DNA of 64,000 bases from Rhynchopus euleeides (Eukaryota; Euglenozoa; Diplonemea; Diplonemida; Diplonemidae): contig OY723270.1 in assembly GCA_963210315.1 (NCBI GenBank), forward strand, positions 496,001 through 560,000, written 5' to 3'. Below are positions 51,886-62,615 of this stretch, one piece after another. Position 1 is the first letter of the stretch. Every line of letters begins with the position of its first letter. The notes below the pieces were generated by a model. The model was given only the letters and a program-made list of their open reading frames with translations, was not told the DNA's origin and made no database searches. Made by a program: the position numbers and the translations under genes.

Positions 51886-53678
51886 TCAGCGCGAGTCAGA
51901 CCTGTTGTGGAAGACGCGGCGCTCTGCTGGGCGGGAGAAGGACTTCTGCTGGCGCTCGCCGCTGGCTGCGCCGCGTTCGAAAGACCCGCGCCCTCTTCTG
52001 TCTGCATGCGGCGGTTCGTACACCCGCTGCGTGCGGTCGCAGTGCCCCGCGTTCGAAGGGCCGGGCAGCCGGGCGCCCGTGCTGTCCACCATGTCGGACA
52101 CCATGCTCTTCGACCCCCCGAATGTGAAGTTGCCGCGCCCCCTCACAATCTTGTTCTCCCTGTCGGGGTGGGACGGGAGGTCGCCTGGCTTCGTCATCGT
52201 GACGGGCTGCCTCACCCTGTCGTAGTCGCGCGCCCGCCGCGGGGCGGGGCGGGGCCGCTCGAACACCAGCTGCCCCCTGTCGCGCGTGCGCCACTCGGTG
52301 CTCCGGGGGCGTGCCCGTTCCCGGTCCCGTTCTCTGTCGCGCGAGTCGACGGGTTCGCGATCCCGGGTGGTGTCGCGGGGGCGTTCACGCCTGTCGCGAT
52401 CCCTGTGGTGGCGGTCTCTGGTGCGGATGTGGCGCGCCTCGCTTGTGGTGGCTTCGTCTGACTCGGTGCTGGCGTCGGACATGCGGCGGCGGTGTCGGCG
52501 GCGTCTGCGTGCCCGCTCCATGTCGGTATCGCTGTCGCCCCTGTCAACGAAGACGCGCCTGTCCCGGTGCTTCTCCCCCCGACCCCCGCGCCGCGCCCTG
52601 TCGTCATGCTCGGAGCTGGCCCGCCGTTCCACACGCTTGCCAGAGCGTCGGTCGCGGTGCTTATGCCGCGTGTCCTCGTCTTCGCTCATAGCGTCGTGTC
52701 TGCGCGGGCGCGTCTTGGTGGATCGCTGCACGGTGCGCACGTCACGCTTCTCAGGGCGGGGTTCGCGCGGCTCGGAGTCAGAGGTGTAATACGATGCATC
52801 GGAGGATGACTGCGACGAGTAATCGCGTCGGCGCACCTCGCTTCGTTTCGAGCGTTTCTGCAGTGGGAGGGGGTGGTGGAACAATTGAACGCGGCGGTGG
52901 TGGTGACGGGATCTGCGTGACGACAAAACAACTGCAGGGCTACTGTTGCTTGGCATCGACACAGCCACCACCCTGGCGCGCAAGACGAACAGGGGGGGCA
53001 GTGACATCCACTCTGAGGCTGCACCTCTGCACACACCAACACTCCACACAGCCAGAAGGCGCCGATACACCAACGGGCATTTCGTTCCTTCAAGATAGAT
53101 GGCAGAAAGTGGCACAGCCCCTCCCATCCTCCCACCACAACAGTACATACTTGCTCAATACCGCAGTCGACAATGGTGACGGTCTGCACAGGACGGTCTG
53201 ACACGGTTTTCTGATTCTCGATTTCCTTCAGGACTTCGAACCCGGATACGAGCTCGCCAAAGGCAACGTTTTTGCCGTCGAGGTGAGAGCAGTTGGGGTC
53301 GCATGTAATAAAGAACTGGGAGCCGTTGGAATGCGCCTCGTTTGTATTAGCCATAGAGAGGAGACCGCGCTTGTTGTGTTTCACGACAAAGTTCTCGTCC
53401 TCAAACCGGCCCCCGAACACGGACTCGCCTCCTGTGCCGTTGAAATTGCTGAAGTCGCCGCCCTGAATAATGAACCCAGACACCACACGATGGAAAATCG
53501 TATTCTTATAATGCAGCGGCGCCTTCGTCGTCTCCCCCATCCCAGCCTCGCCTGTGCACAGCTTCCGGAAGTTCTCCGCCGTGCGGGGCACGATCTCATC
53601 GAACAGCTCCATCACCATCCGCCCTATATGCCGCTTGCCGATGGTGATCTCAAAGTAGACATGTGTGCGCTCGGCCAT
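51886..53678 (-). CDS. SR-type cyclophilin (peptidyl-prolyl isomerase with RS/RD tail), two exons
   Basis: Exons 53678-53151 and 52857-51886 join in phase 0 to 500 codons (donor GTATGT, acceptor CTGCAG). Residues 1-176 are a complete cyclophilin domain: FHRVVSGFIIQGGDF with the catalytic Arg, NGTGGESVFGG, NGSQFFITC and HLDGKNVAFGELVSG. The rest is an Arg/Ser/Asp/Glu-rich tail with many RD, RS and RR pairs and an SDASTESDE patch, like nuclear SR-cyclophilins such as PPIG that associate with splicing factors. The position equal to Trp121 of human CypA is His, as in PPIG, predicting weak cyclosporin binding. The position of active-site His126 is Asn, which is less usual. Nuclear location is inferred from the tail. 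ATG 53678 starts the fold directly. Confidence 0.92.
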
Positions 53679-54739
53679 CGTGTCGGTTTCTTTTTGGCAG
53701 CGCCGGGGGCGGGGGGGCCGTGATCAATCAGCTGCCCCCGCAGCACCCTGCCAATTCACCCCCCAACACAGCCGCCCACCCCGTCCTGTGTGCGCCTGCT
53801 CGTGTGTGTGGGTGTGTGGCAGTGGAGGGTGGGGAGTGGAGGAAGACCCTCTCTGTGGGCACTGATATTTCTGCCACCTTATGCAACAGACAATTTGCAA
53901 AAAGACAATGCGGGTTGTGGTGTCGAAAAGTCCAAATCGCGCAGTTCATGCGTACTTCGTGCATAGCTCAAGCGTACTTTTTTTGCGGAGTTCGTGTGTG
54001 TATTGTTCAAGCGTTTTCGACAACACCACACGATAGCCTGAGTTCAAAAGAAACAGTCCCTAGAAGCTGGGCAGTGTACATATGGCATGGACGCAAGTAA
54101 AATACGCCGTCCGATGTGCCCGTCGGTGGAACCCTCGAGAGGGGGTTGCGAGGGGGCGGCGGCGGTGGCGGCGCGGGGCGCTGCATTCTGGGGGGGACCC
54201 TTTCGCCCAGAGGTGCAGAAAGGTGAGAGCATAGGCGGTGTGTGTGTGCGCCTCACAAAGTGGGGCAGTTTTGACACGCTTTTGAGACACAGGGGGGGGG
54301 GGGGGGGGGCGAAGGGCACTGCCACTCCCCCCACCCCCCTCCCTTGTGGTCTATTTTTGCTTTCGCTCGTCAGAGCAGCAAGAAACACACACGCGTGCGC
54401 AGAATGGATAGTCTTCCGGAGGCTCCAAGCCACCTCAGATAAAGAATCTGGGGCACTGCCTTTCTTTTGGGAAGAACGCAGCTAGATTTTTTTTACACAC
54501 TCAAAAGAAAATGGCTCGTGGCGTGGCAGCATTCAGCCAACCCCTGCCACACACGAGCAGGGGGGAGGTGCCGTTCGTACAAAACAAACGGACACAACCC
54601 AGAAGCCCTTCTCTTTTTTGCTGTTGTGCGCGCAGGCTCGAAACACACCACACCACACAAAAAAGGTGTGGCCAATGCATCCCACGCACGGCCAACCCAC
54701 ACTCTAAGCGTGGCCATCACACACACACACCCCCACCCC
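53679..54739. other. Spacer between cyclophilin and PPR genes
   Basis: The upstream region of the cyclophilin gene, G-rich sequence near 54290-54310 and A/C-rich stretches. Nothing else recognised. Confidence 0.55.
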
Positions 54740-56530
54740 TCAGGCAGCCCCCGCCTGCACGGGCGGCGCCAGCAGGCCGTAGCTCGGGCAGAACACATCC
54801 GCCGGCTCATCCGGCTGATCCACCTCCGGCGGGTCCTGCGACGCGCAGCATCGCAGGCAGATGTCGAGCACATCCCGAGTCAGCGCCTCTCCCGCCACCG
54901 CATGCAGGCACATCACCATGCCGGGCACCGCGGAAAACTCCTCGCTGGCCAGCGCGACCCGCGCCACCATGCTCCAGGCCGCAACACCGTCCTCCGCGAG
55001 CAGCGACGCGGCGGACACCGCGGTGTCCATATCCCCAAACTCCTCGCACCGCCGCAGCCAGGCCCTCGCGATATCCGACGTGCGGGGCACACCCCGCCTC
55101 CGCATCTCGCTCACCAAGGCAAACCCGGCCTCCGGGGGGGCGACGTACATCATCCTCACATACACATCCTCACTCAAGGGCACCATCCCGATGCCCCGCG
55201 CCATGTCGGCAACATCCATCATTTTACGGTAGACCCGCACCGCCGGGGAGAAGCCTTCGACAGCGGTTGTGGCGGATAGGCGTGCAGCCCAGACAACCCC
55301 ATTGGGTTCGACCCCGCAGGAGAGCATCAGATCCCACACGCGCTGGGTGAATTTTGCGGGCGACGCGGCGTGGCGGGAAGCCGTCAGCAGCGAGGAGAAG
55401 GGGTGGGGGGTGTCGGGGTGGTGTGTGCCCTCCCGGATGAGCGTCTCCAGCTGCACCAACGCCGCGTCGGGCCTTCCGCTCGCGCAGAGGAGTGCGACCG
55501 CCGTGGTGTGGGTGAGCCCCCCAGCGGAGTGGCTGCGGGTCATCCTGAGGTAGATCGCCTGGATCGCCCTCAGCTCGGAGTCGCCCCGCCTCACCTTGCG
55601 GATCTGCGGCTCGATCGGCGGGATGTGCGACATAAGAGCCGAGAGCGGCCCGTCCCGCAGGGAAACCCCTTGGGATTCGGCGGAATCCAGAAACGCCTCC
55701 ACCGCGCCCCTCCCTGGGCTCAGGTTCAGAGATGTGATGTCGACACCCGGGGTGATGGTGGGGCCTGCGGCGCCGCTCCGCCCCTGCGGGTCCCACACGG
55801 CAAGGGGTGTCTGCTGTTGCTTCAGCTTCTGAGCCCGGGATGCCTTGCGCTGATCGCGGAGGCGGTTCCTGAGGAGAGCATCGTCTGCCCAATACGGGAG
55901 GGAATCAACAGCTCTCCAAGCAGATTTCAAAGTGCGAGGTGTCGGCTGCCACACCGCGAGCCGCTCGAGCTCAGGGATGAGGAAGACGTGCGTCAGCTTT
56001 TCCACCTCTCGCCTGCGCCGCTTCTTCTGCTTGCTCTTCTTCGTCTTGCTGGTGACTATCCATCGCGGCGGGGCGTGGAACAGCCTGTGGATTCTCGCAG
56101 TCCGGAACCTCCGGATCTCATCGAGGATGTGGTCCACAGGGCCTCCGGCCTGACCTGCAGACCCGCCTCGATAAATCGATTTGAAAGACAAGGAGGGGGT
56201 GGTATTGTCGTCGCCGGAGAGGCCAGACGCAGTCTGGGGTGACGAGGTGACCTCAAGCGTGTTAATAAACCCTGCGTTGAATATGGTATCGCTCATCGTA
56301 TAGACACGGCTCGATATTGTGGTGTTGACGGAGCGGTAGAACCCCTGCATGCTGGACCGGGCCTTCCGTCGCGCAGCAGCGGCTTCCTCCATCTTATCGA
56401 CGCTTTGGATGATGGATCGCTGATCCTTCGGGGGCTTCTTCTTCAGATCAACCACAATAGGCTCCCCTGGGAGAAAGTCCAGCACAATCTGCTGGTCAGA
56501 TGCCAGCAGGACCCGAGTTGGAAACCGCAT
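54740..56530 (-). CDS. Pentatricopeptide-repeat-like protein
   Basis: A single exon of 596 residues from ATG 56530. The C-terminal half has helical pairs in PPR style (HTTAVALLCASGRPDAALVQ, FTQRVWDLMLSCGVEPNGVV, PAVRVYRKMMD, EAGFALVSEMRRRGVPRTSD, DMDTAVSAASLLAEDG). The signature G-V/R-P-N/D-x follows the second helix. PPR proteins bind organellar RNA one base per repeat and act in cleavage, editing or translation. The N-terminal 250 residues are basic (KTKKSKQKKRRRRE) and not recognised. No clear transit peptide is visible, so plastid or mitochondrial targeting is unproven. Repeats are few and divergent. Confidence 0.72.
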   Translation of the reverse strand: MRFPTRVLLASDQQIVLDFLPGEPIVVDLKKKPPKDQRSIIQSVDKMEEAAAARRKARSSMQGFYRSVNTTISSRVYTMSDTIFNAGFINTLEVTSSPQTASGLSGDDNTTPSLSFKSIYRGGSAGQAGGPVDHILDEIRRFRTARIHRLFHAPPRWIVTSKTKKSKQKKRRRREVEKLTHVFLIPELERLAVWQPTPRTLKSAWRAVDSLPYWADDALLRNRLRDQRKASRAQKLKQQQTPLAVWDPQGRSGAAGPTITPGVDITSLNLSPGRGAVEAFLDSAESQGVSLRDGPLSALMSHIPPIEPQIRKVRRGDSELRAIQAIYLRMTRSHSAGGLTHTTAVALLCASGRPDAALVQLETLIREGTHHPDTPHPFSSLLTASRHAASPAKFTQRVWDLMLSCGVEPNGVVWAARLSATTAVEGFSPAVRVYRKMMDVADMARGIGMVPLSEDVYVRMMYVAPPEAGFALVSEMRRRGVPRTSDIARAWLRRCEEFGDMDTAVSAASLLAEDGVAAWSMVARVALASEEFSAVPGMVMCLHAVAGEALTRDVLDICLRCCASQDPPEVDQPDEPADVFCPSYGLLAPPVQAGAA

Positions 56531-56764
56531 ATTTCGTTTTTGAATTCCTTGTTTTTAGCGAGAGAGTGAGAGAGCGGGAGGGACAGGGTGTGGGGGGTGT
56601 GTATAGATGTCGTCTGGACGAAGGGCTGTGCCTCACGGATTAGAACAGCCCATAGAGCATTGGGGGAGGGGTGTGTGGTGTGTGTCGTCAGCCTGGCGTG
56701 GTGGGGTGTAAAGTGGAGGGGGTGGGGGGTTTTTTGATCGTCGGGGGGGGGGGGGGGGGGGGTA

Positions 56765-57911
56765 GGGGGGGTCAAATGCCACCCTTTTACGTGGACAAAC
56801 ACGATTTTTCAAAAAACCGGCGCAGAGGCCCCAAAGCCCCCGTAAACCCTCCAAACCCCCCCAGATCGGTCCGGAAACCCATCGAACCCCACTTTTCCAC
56901 CATTCCGGGCACCTCAGGTGCCCGAATTGGGGTACCTAAATTTTGTGCCACCGTTTGGTACCGTACAGTGCCACTGTGTGGGAGGTTGGAAAAGAAAATG
57001 CCCCAACACACCACATCTGAGGGTTGCAATGCATGTTGCTTGCCAACCACGTCATCCGGTGGGTGTCAGGCGCTATGTAGGTGGCATTAGCCAGGTCTTC
57101 GATGTGTTCTGGCTTGTATATATACCTCCCTGCCACCATGCACCGGGAGGCTGCCTGTAGGTACGGAACAGTCCAGATGGTCGTGTGATTCCTGTGCAGC
57201 AGTGCTCCACAACCGGGATGTGTTGACAACGACTGTTGCAACACGAGCTGTACATTCCGGGAACACATGAAGTGCGCTGTCGTGGTACCCATTGTGCCAG
57301 AATTGGTAGTTGCTGCGGTCTACTTTGCCTGGCCCAAGAGCACTGGTACTGAACGGTGCAATATGCGTGGCGAGGTGAATACAACGGAAGCGCGCAAAGT
57401 CAATACAGCTCTCGGATGGCGGGTGGTGGTGCCACTAGTGTGTGACGTTCACTCGAGGATACAACGCATCACAATGAATCAGCAACCGTGGACCGAGTAC
57501 AATACGCTCTCTGTGGCTGGTGTGGGGGACAAAGGCAGTGCCTGTGCCGCAGGCAGGGAGGTATATATACAAGCCAGAACACATCGAAGACCTGGCTAAT
57601 GCCACCTACATAGCGCCTGACACCCACCGGATGACGTGGTTGGCAAGCAACATGCATTGCAACCCTCAGATGTGGTGTGTTGGGGCATTTTCTTTTCCAA
57701 CCTCCCACACAGTGGCACTGTACGGTACCAAACGGTGGCACAAAATTTAGGTACCCCAATTCGGGCACCTGAGGTGCCCGGAATGGTGGAAAAGTGGGGT
57801 TCGATGGGTTTCCGGACCGATCTGGGGGGGTTTGGAGGGTTTACAGGGGCTTTGGGGCCTCTGCGCCGGTTTTTTGAAAAATCGTGTTTGTCACCCCCAT
57901 TTGACCCCCCC
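56765..57911. mobile_element. Foldback element, copy 2 (1,147 bp, TA-flanked)
   Basis: Same length, ends, arms and loop as 38126-39272, in the same orientation, with TA at 56763-56764 and 57912-57913. Near-identity over the entire length, loop included, means both inserted very recently or one was copied from the other. It lies just upstream of the PPR gene. Confidence 0.88.
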
Positions 57912-57913
57912 TA

Positions 57914-58734
57914 GGGGGGGGGGGGGGGGTTTGATCGTCGAGAGTGAATGGAAAAGTAAGTCGCCCAGCACCTTCTTGCAATGTTAGTCCTTTTTTGTAG
58001 TCACTACACCAGATATGTTGTACAAGGCAGATCAATGCACAATGGGAGACGGCGAGGGGACTGGGGGGGGGGGGGGGGCTGCGAGCCACCACGCATCATC
58101 ACACCCAGGATCTGTTGTATTTTCCCTCCCCTACATTCCAATCTACTCCACGTTTCACACGCCGGGTGTGGGGGATGGGAGGGGGCGGGGTGTGTGCGCC
58201 ATGGCGCGCTTGGTCACCAAGCTTTGAGTGGGGTCAGCCCTTATGCGTATCGTGGCAAGCTTCTGCGTATGCGCGTGGTACAAAAAAGAACCGTGTTGTG
58301 AGCAACGGATCTGTCCGCCTGTCCCAGAGTCGGAGTGATAGACTCTCGGCACACACAGACATGCTCTCATATTTTCTTGAATTAAATTGTAGAGCTTACC
58401 GAGCGCACCCACACCGACAGGTGTGCCGTTCCCTTTTACAACCCCTCACGCCAATCACTCCTCCCACACCCCCTCCCCCACACACAGTATTGACTCTTTG
58501 GTTGAGTGGCATAGCGCCCCTCCACCATCAATCCCTCACGATAGACTCTAAAGTTTTGTTCTGAAAACGAGAAAAAATGGTGTGGGGTGGCACCGTGAAA
58601 CCACTGCGCATTGCCCCCCTGGCCCGATGGGAGTCGAGGGGCAATATGGGATTGACTGTCGAGAGTGAAAGCAAAGGCAAGTCTCCCGAGCACCTTCTCG
58701 CAGTGTTAGTCCCTTTTTTTTTACACAAACAATC
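57914..58734. other. Spacer with a repeated 60-base segment
   Basis: GTCGAGAGTGAATGGAAAAG...CACCTTCTTGCAATGTTAGT (57938-57998) recurs as GTCGAGAGTGAAAGCAAAGG...CACCTTCTCGCAGTGTTAGT (58657-58718), the second just upstream of YR element 2. A G run lies near 58060-58078. No gene seen. Confidence 0.6.
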
Positions 58735-58829
58735 TTGCTTGTGACAGTAAACAATAGGCTGTTGGCAGCGTGCAGTGCAACATACATAATTCCATGAACA
58801 GATATATTGCATAGTGCGCACAAACAAAA

Positions 58830-59876
58830 ATGTCCGATAGGGCGAAGTTCGACCTGGAGCTGGTTGACTGGAGCCGCATCCCCTCGGTGGAGTACCCAGC
58901 TGACGCCGCCCCGGCCTCCACCTCGACGGACTGCGTCCTCGTCCCCTCGTGCGAGACCCTCCACGATGGGGGCACGCACTGCAACCGGTGTGGATGTCGT
59001 GGTTCGGTAGAGTGTCTGGAGAGGAGGATTCCCGACCGCGATGATCGCGTTCGCCTGCTGCCACGGGAGGGGACGAGGTGGGTCTGTCCGCCCTGCGCCT
59101 GGGAGGTGCACCAGAAGGAGCCCCTTGTCCGGAGCGGCGACTTGGAAGCACCTCCGGGCGCGGATGAAGAGGACCTGAGGGAGGCCGTTGTGGACACGGT
59201 ACCCCCTGCCGGGGACGAGGCCGACGCTGCTTCCCTCCGCAAACAGGTTGCGGAACAGGCGAAGAAGATCGCCTTCCTGGAGGCCCAGAAGGAGGCGGAG
59301 GAGGTCCCGTACGACCTCGAGCTTCGTCGGGTGGCCCGTTGGGAGAAGCACTTGTGCTCCCGGATCGGCGTGGACCGCATATTGGATAAGGTCCACGCCC
59401 GATACGGCCCCTTCCCCGCCAGCCCTGAGGACACCGGCAAGGGGTACCAACACGAGCAGCGGACGCTGTTCACCGTGCTGAAGAAGGCTCGCGACCCGCG
59501 GACGGGACATTGGGCCTCCTCGCTGCTTCCCCTCCTACACGTCACCATGGTGCGTCTTGAGGCCCTGAAATACCAGAGTGCCGAGGGGGTCGCCTTCTCC
59601 GTCGGGGTAGCCATGGGCGCGGCCTACGAGGCCCACGCCCTCACCCTTGAATGGTCCGCCTACACCGACGGAGAACTGCGCACCGCCGCCAATGTAGCCA
59701 AGAGGGGTGAGGCGGTGAAGGAGGCGCAGAAGAAGGTCTCGGGTGGCGCCGTCCACGCGGGTACCTTCGGCGCCACGCGAGGAAGGGGGGGCTACACCGG
59801 GGGGAGGAAAGATATGAAGAGGTCTCAGACGTCCCAAGGGGGGGGTAGGGACCACAAGTACGCAAAAAAGGACTGA
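58830..59876 (+). CDS. ORF1 (Cys-rich gag-like protein) of YR element 2
   Basis: 348 uninterrupted residues from ATG 58830. Cys/His motifs near the N-terminus (SCETLHDGGTHCNRCGCRG, WVCPPCAWEVH) parallel ORF1 of the first element. A coiled coil is near residues 130-155 (SLRKQVAEQAKKIAFLEAQK). The tail is Gly/Arg/Lys-rich (TRGRGGYTGGRKDMKRSQ). Likely role: binding element RNA and forming particles. The absence of a stop here shows that the TGA in the other copy is not a family rule. Confidence 0.8.
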   Translation: MSDRAKFDLELVDWSRIPSVEYPADAAPASTSTDCVLVPSCETLHDGGTHCNRCGCRGSVECLERRIPDRDDRVRLLPREGTRWVCPPCAWEVHQKEPLVRSGDLEAPPGADEEDLREAVVDTVPPAGDEADAASLRKQVAEQAKKIAFLEAQKEAEEVPYDLELRRVARWEKHLCSRIGVDRILDKVHARYGPFPASPEDTGKGYQHEQRTLFTVLKKARDPRTGHWASSLLPLLHVTMVRLEALKYQSAEGVAFSVGVAMGAAYEAHALTLEWSAYTDGELRTAANVAKRGEAVKEAQKKVSGGAVHAGTFGATRGRGGYTGGRKDMKRSQTSQGGGRDHKYAKKD

Positions 59877-59884
59877 CTACCCCT

Positions 59885-60370
59885 GCGTACCCCCTCTCCT
59901 CTCCCTCCTTCTCCTCCGCCCTCGACCCTTCCTCTTCGGGATACGCACGCAGCAGCTCCTCTTCCGACTTCGAATCATCCCAGCCTCCGCATTTGGGAGG
60001 AGCAGCTGTCCCAGGGTTCCATCAGACAGCCAGAGGAGATCACGCCGGCGCAGCTGGTGACCCTCAAGCGCGCCACCTGGCGCACTCAAGCACAGTGCTA
60101 CAGGGGTTCTGCATCTTTCCTCTCTGTGATCCGCCGCGCCGAGGCCTTCCGTCACAAGGTGCAGGTGATGGACCCGAGCCTCTCGAGGGAGGAGTGCTTC
60201 CATCTGTGGGTCCAACTGCTGCTGCGCCGGCAACAGATTCAGCCCCAGTCTGCCCTGCAGTACCTCACGTACTACACGCAGTCGCTGAGGTCGGCCCACG
60301 ACGCCATGAGGCGGGCCATCAGCGGCCAGCTCCAGGTCTTCGAGAGGCACGAGCGCAAGACTACACCCAG
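59885..60370 (+). pseudogene. 5' fragment of a tyrosine recombinase (YR element 2)
   Basis: Reads WEEQLSQGSIRQPEEITPAQ, LKRATWRTQAQCYRGSASF, then REECFHLWVQLLLRRQQIQ and ALQYLTYYTQSLRSAHDAM, aligning with residues about 15-140 of the intact recombinase. The catalytic half is absent; the frame runs into a SINE-like sequence at about 60372. No ATG is seen at its start. Confidence 0.7.
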
Positions 60371-60371
60371 A

Positions 60372-60492
60372 TATGTTGCAAAAAACCCACCGGCGAGGTC
60401 ACATTTTGCTTTATGGTGGGCTGTCTTTGTTGTCCAAAAGCGCTGCCTGATATCCTTTACGCCACTGGCAGGATCCCCTGCTGCAGTAATAA
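60372..60492 (+). repeat. SINE-like family 2 copy at the truncation point
   Basis: Diverged copy with TGCTTTATGGTGGGCTGTCT, GTCCAAAAGCGCTGCCTG and GGATCCCCTGCTGCAGTAATAA. Its 5' side replaces the recombinase coding sequence. Confidence 0.6.
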
Positions 60493-60851
60493 ATGCCCAT
60501 CCCCCATCCCAAGGTCCGTACTCTTTCTTTTTGCATCTGCACAGCGCCACAACGGTTTTCTTTTTTGCTGTGCAGGAAGCCGGGAGGCGAAGAAGGGAGG
60601 GGTGGGGAGGAAAGGGGGGGGGGGGGCAGGTTTGTTGCAAGAAAAAAAACCCAACGGGAATAAAAAAAAGAAGGAACGAAAACAATCCTAGAAGAGAGCT
60701 CCAGCCTCTTGTTAACACGGGTTCTCAAAAACAAATCTAGGGTGGGAGGGGGGGAGGGGGGGGAGGGGAAGGGGGTGGGGGTGGAGATTTTTTTGGATGT
60801 GATGAAGGGGGGGGGGGGGGCAAGTCTGGCATCTCAGTCTCCTCCTTTGTA
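60493..60851. other. G-rich low-complexity spacer
   Basis: GGGAGG and GGGGG runs at 60600-60625 and 60738-60825. No gene. Confidence 0.6.
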
Positions 60852-61471
60852 CAGTATAGCCTAATATTTATGGATTTTTAATTTATGGACACACCCCCGC
60901 AGAAATAAATTGTCTATAAATTATAAATCCACAAATCATGTGTCCATATTTCCTTGGTTGGTAAACTCTCTTTGCTTGGCCATCACATCCCCACCTTGAA
61001 GGTTACAACCAAACACACCAACAATGGACATTGCTGGTCAGATGGTTGCTGCTGCCAAGCAGCAGGAGAACGATGGACGAGGAGGTGGTCGCTCTCGGGC
61101 GTGGCCTGACTGCGGATGAGATCCGTCGACTGACGGATGACTGCGCACCTCTGTGAGAAGGGATGCTATCTTGGGCTTTTAGTCACATGGTGCCATTGCG
61201 CTTTCACTTTTTCTTTTTCCACACAGGACCTGCAGATCGACTCGGCCTGTCACATGGAAAGGACACGCGTGACTGGACCCCCTCTGAAAAACGACCACCC
61301 GACTTTGGCAGTACCGTACCGTGCTCGCTCCGCTCGCACCCCCCCCCCCCCTCCAAAAATAATTATTGGCCCTCCCCCCCGGAAAATCCGGAAAAATTAA
61401 TTGTCCATAAATTAGAGGTCCATAAAATACCCGTCCGCGAATTATGGGCGTATAATTTATAAGCTATACTG
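60852..61471. mobile_element. Tc1/mariner-type MITE (620 bp, TA duplication)
   Basis: Ends CAGTATAGC and GCTATACTG with TA outside both (60850-60851, 61472-61473), the form expected of Tc1/mariner. AT-rich subterminal sequence repeats ATTTATGGAC in both orientations (60895, 60935, 61405, 61417). It carries a short coding-like scrap (61073-61156: MDEEVVALGRGLTADEIRRL) of unknown origin and no transposase. Confidence 0.72.
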
Positions 61472-61473
61472 TA

Positions 61474-62615
61474 ACCTAAATTGTATAGGGGGAAGCACAG
61501 CGAGCTATGGTTTTTTCTCACACCAATAAAAACTGGCTTGTGACAAGCGTTTGGTATCCCTGCCACACATTCTCTCGCAGGCACTGTTTGCATGATTTGA
61601 TTTCACAAGACTTCTGCCACAAATGAATCTTCAACGATTTGAACGATCTTCTTTGTATCAGTGCAGAACACCTGCTCTTGACGACACACCCCAACACGAG
61701 GCAGTATACGAGAGCCCAACACACTCTGTTGTTCTTCCACTTCGCAGCTGCTGTGTGCCCCCAGACAGCTCCCTGAGCAAATGCCGGCGCGCCCCCCTTT
61801 TCTTCTTTTTCATCACTTGGAATGCTAGGAAATGGAAATCTGTGGAACTGACACGGGGAGGAAGAGAAGGGGGTGGTGGGCGGGTGGTGCAGGGCAAAAA
61901 GCCAGCCACTGCCACAGCTTCTTGTGACACAGTGTGGTGGCCCCGCCCACTTGCTATGTTTTTGTGACGTGTGACGGGGGCCGGCACAAAGTTGCCCGAA
62001 GGCGTTTACGCTCATGTTGTGTACACCACCTCCTCCTGACAGCGCATATCCCTTCCCTCACAGAAGGGTATTCGCTCTTGGAGGACGGGGGAGGCAGCTT
62101 CACTCTAAGAAATCGCAGAAGAAAACAGTGAGGGCTGTCGTTTGTGCGCCAAAGCCCAGCCAAAATAAATACAAAACGAGCCGCCTGAAAAACTTCAGCG
62201 GCACACTTTGACTCGGCGGGATTTTTTGACACAACAGAAACTATCTGTGCCCCCGCTGGATCGTAAAGTGACAGCAAAACGAGACAACAAACCAATTACT
62301 GCCGAAAGTTGTTTTGTTGGAACGCAGACCCCACTCTTTGTGTACACCACTCCCCGGTCTGATGAAGTGGTGTGAGTGGGGACGCACGATCCAGCTAAAG
62401 GCACAGAAAGTTTCCCCAGTTGGCTACGCCGAACTAACAACAAAAAAAATCACCATATTGCTCCCACGGCTCTCGCTCTCTATACAGGAATGTGACAGTT
62501 CTGATCTAAAAAAAATAGCAAAAAAGAAAGGGGGCCTGGCATATTTTACTTTGCCGAGTACCCCTCAAGTCTCTCCAGCCTCATGCGCTGTCGTGGGCTC
62601 ACCCCCCCTCCTCTC
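61474..62615. other. Spacer with SINE-like copies
   Basis: SINE-like family 2 fragment (about 62128-62215) followed directly by a family 3 copy (62240-62390). Nothing coding recognised in 61480-62120. Confidence 0.6.
62235..62390 (+). repeat. SINE-like family 3, copy 2
   Basis: Starts AACTATCTGTGCCCCCGCTG and ends GAAGTGGTGTGAGTGGGG. It shows the uninterrupted form of the copy split by the insertions at 19140-21189. Confidence 0.68.

Larger units (their letters stand above)
58735..60370 (+). mobile_element. Truncated second YR retroelement
   Basis: It begins with terminal-repeat-like sequence (CTGTTGGCAGCG... TGCGCACAAACAAAA, 58757-58829), then an intact ORF1 and the first third of a tyrosine recombinase. 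It breaks off at about 60370 where a SINE-like family 2 sequence starts. RT and RNase H are missing. Its proteins are clearly related to, but well diverged from, those of 42243-46930. Confidence 0.75.
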
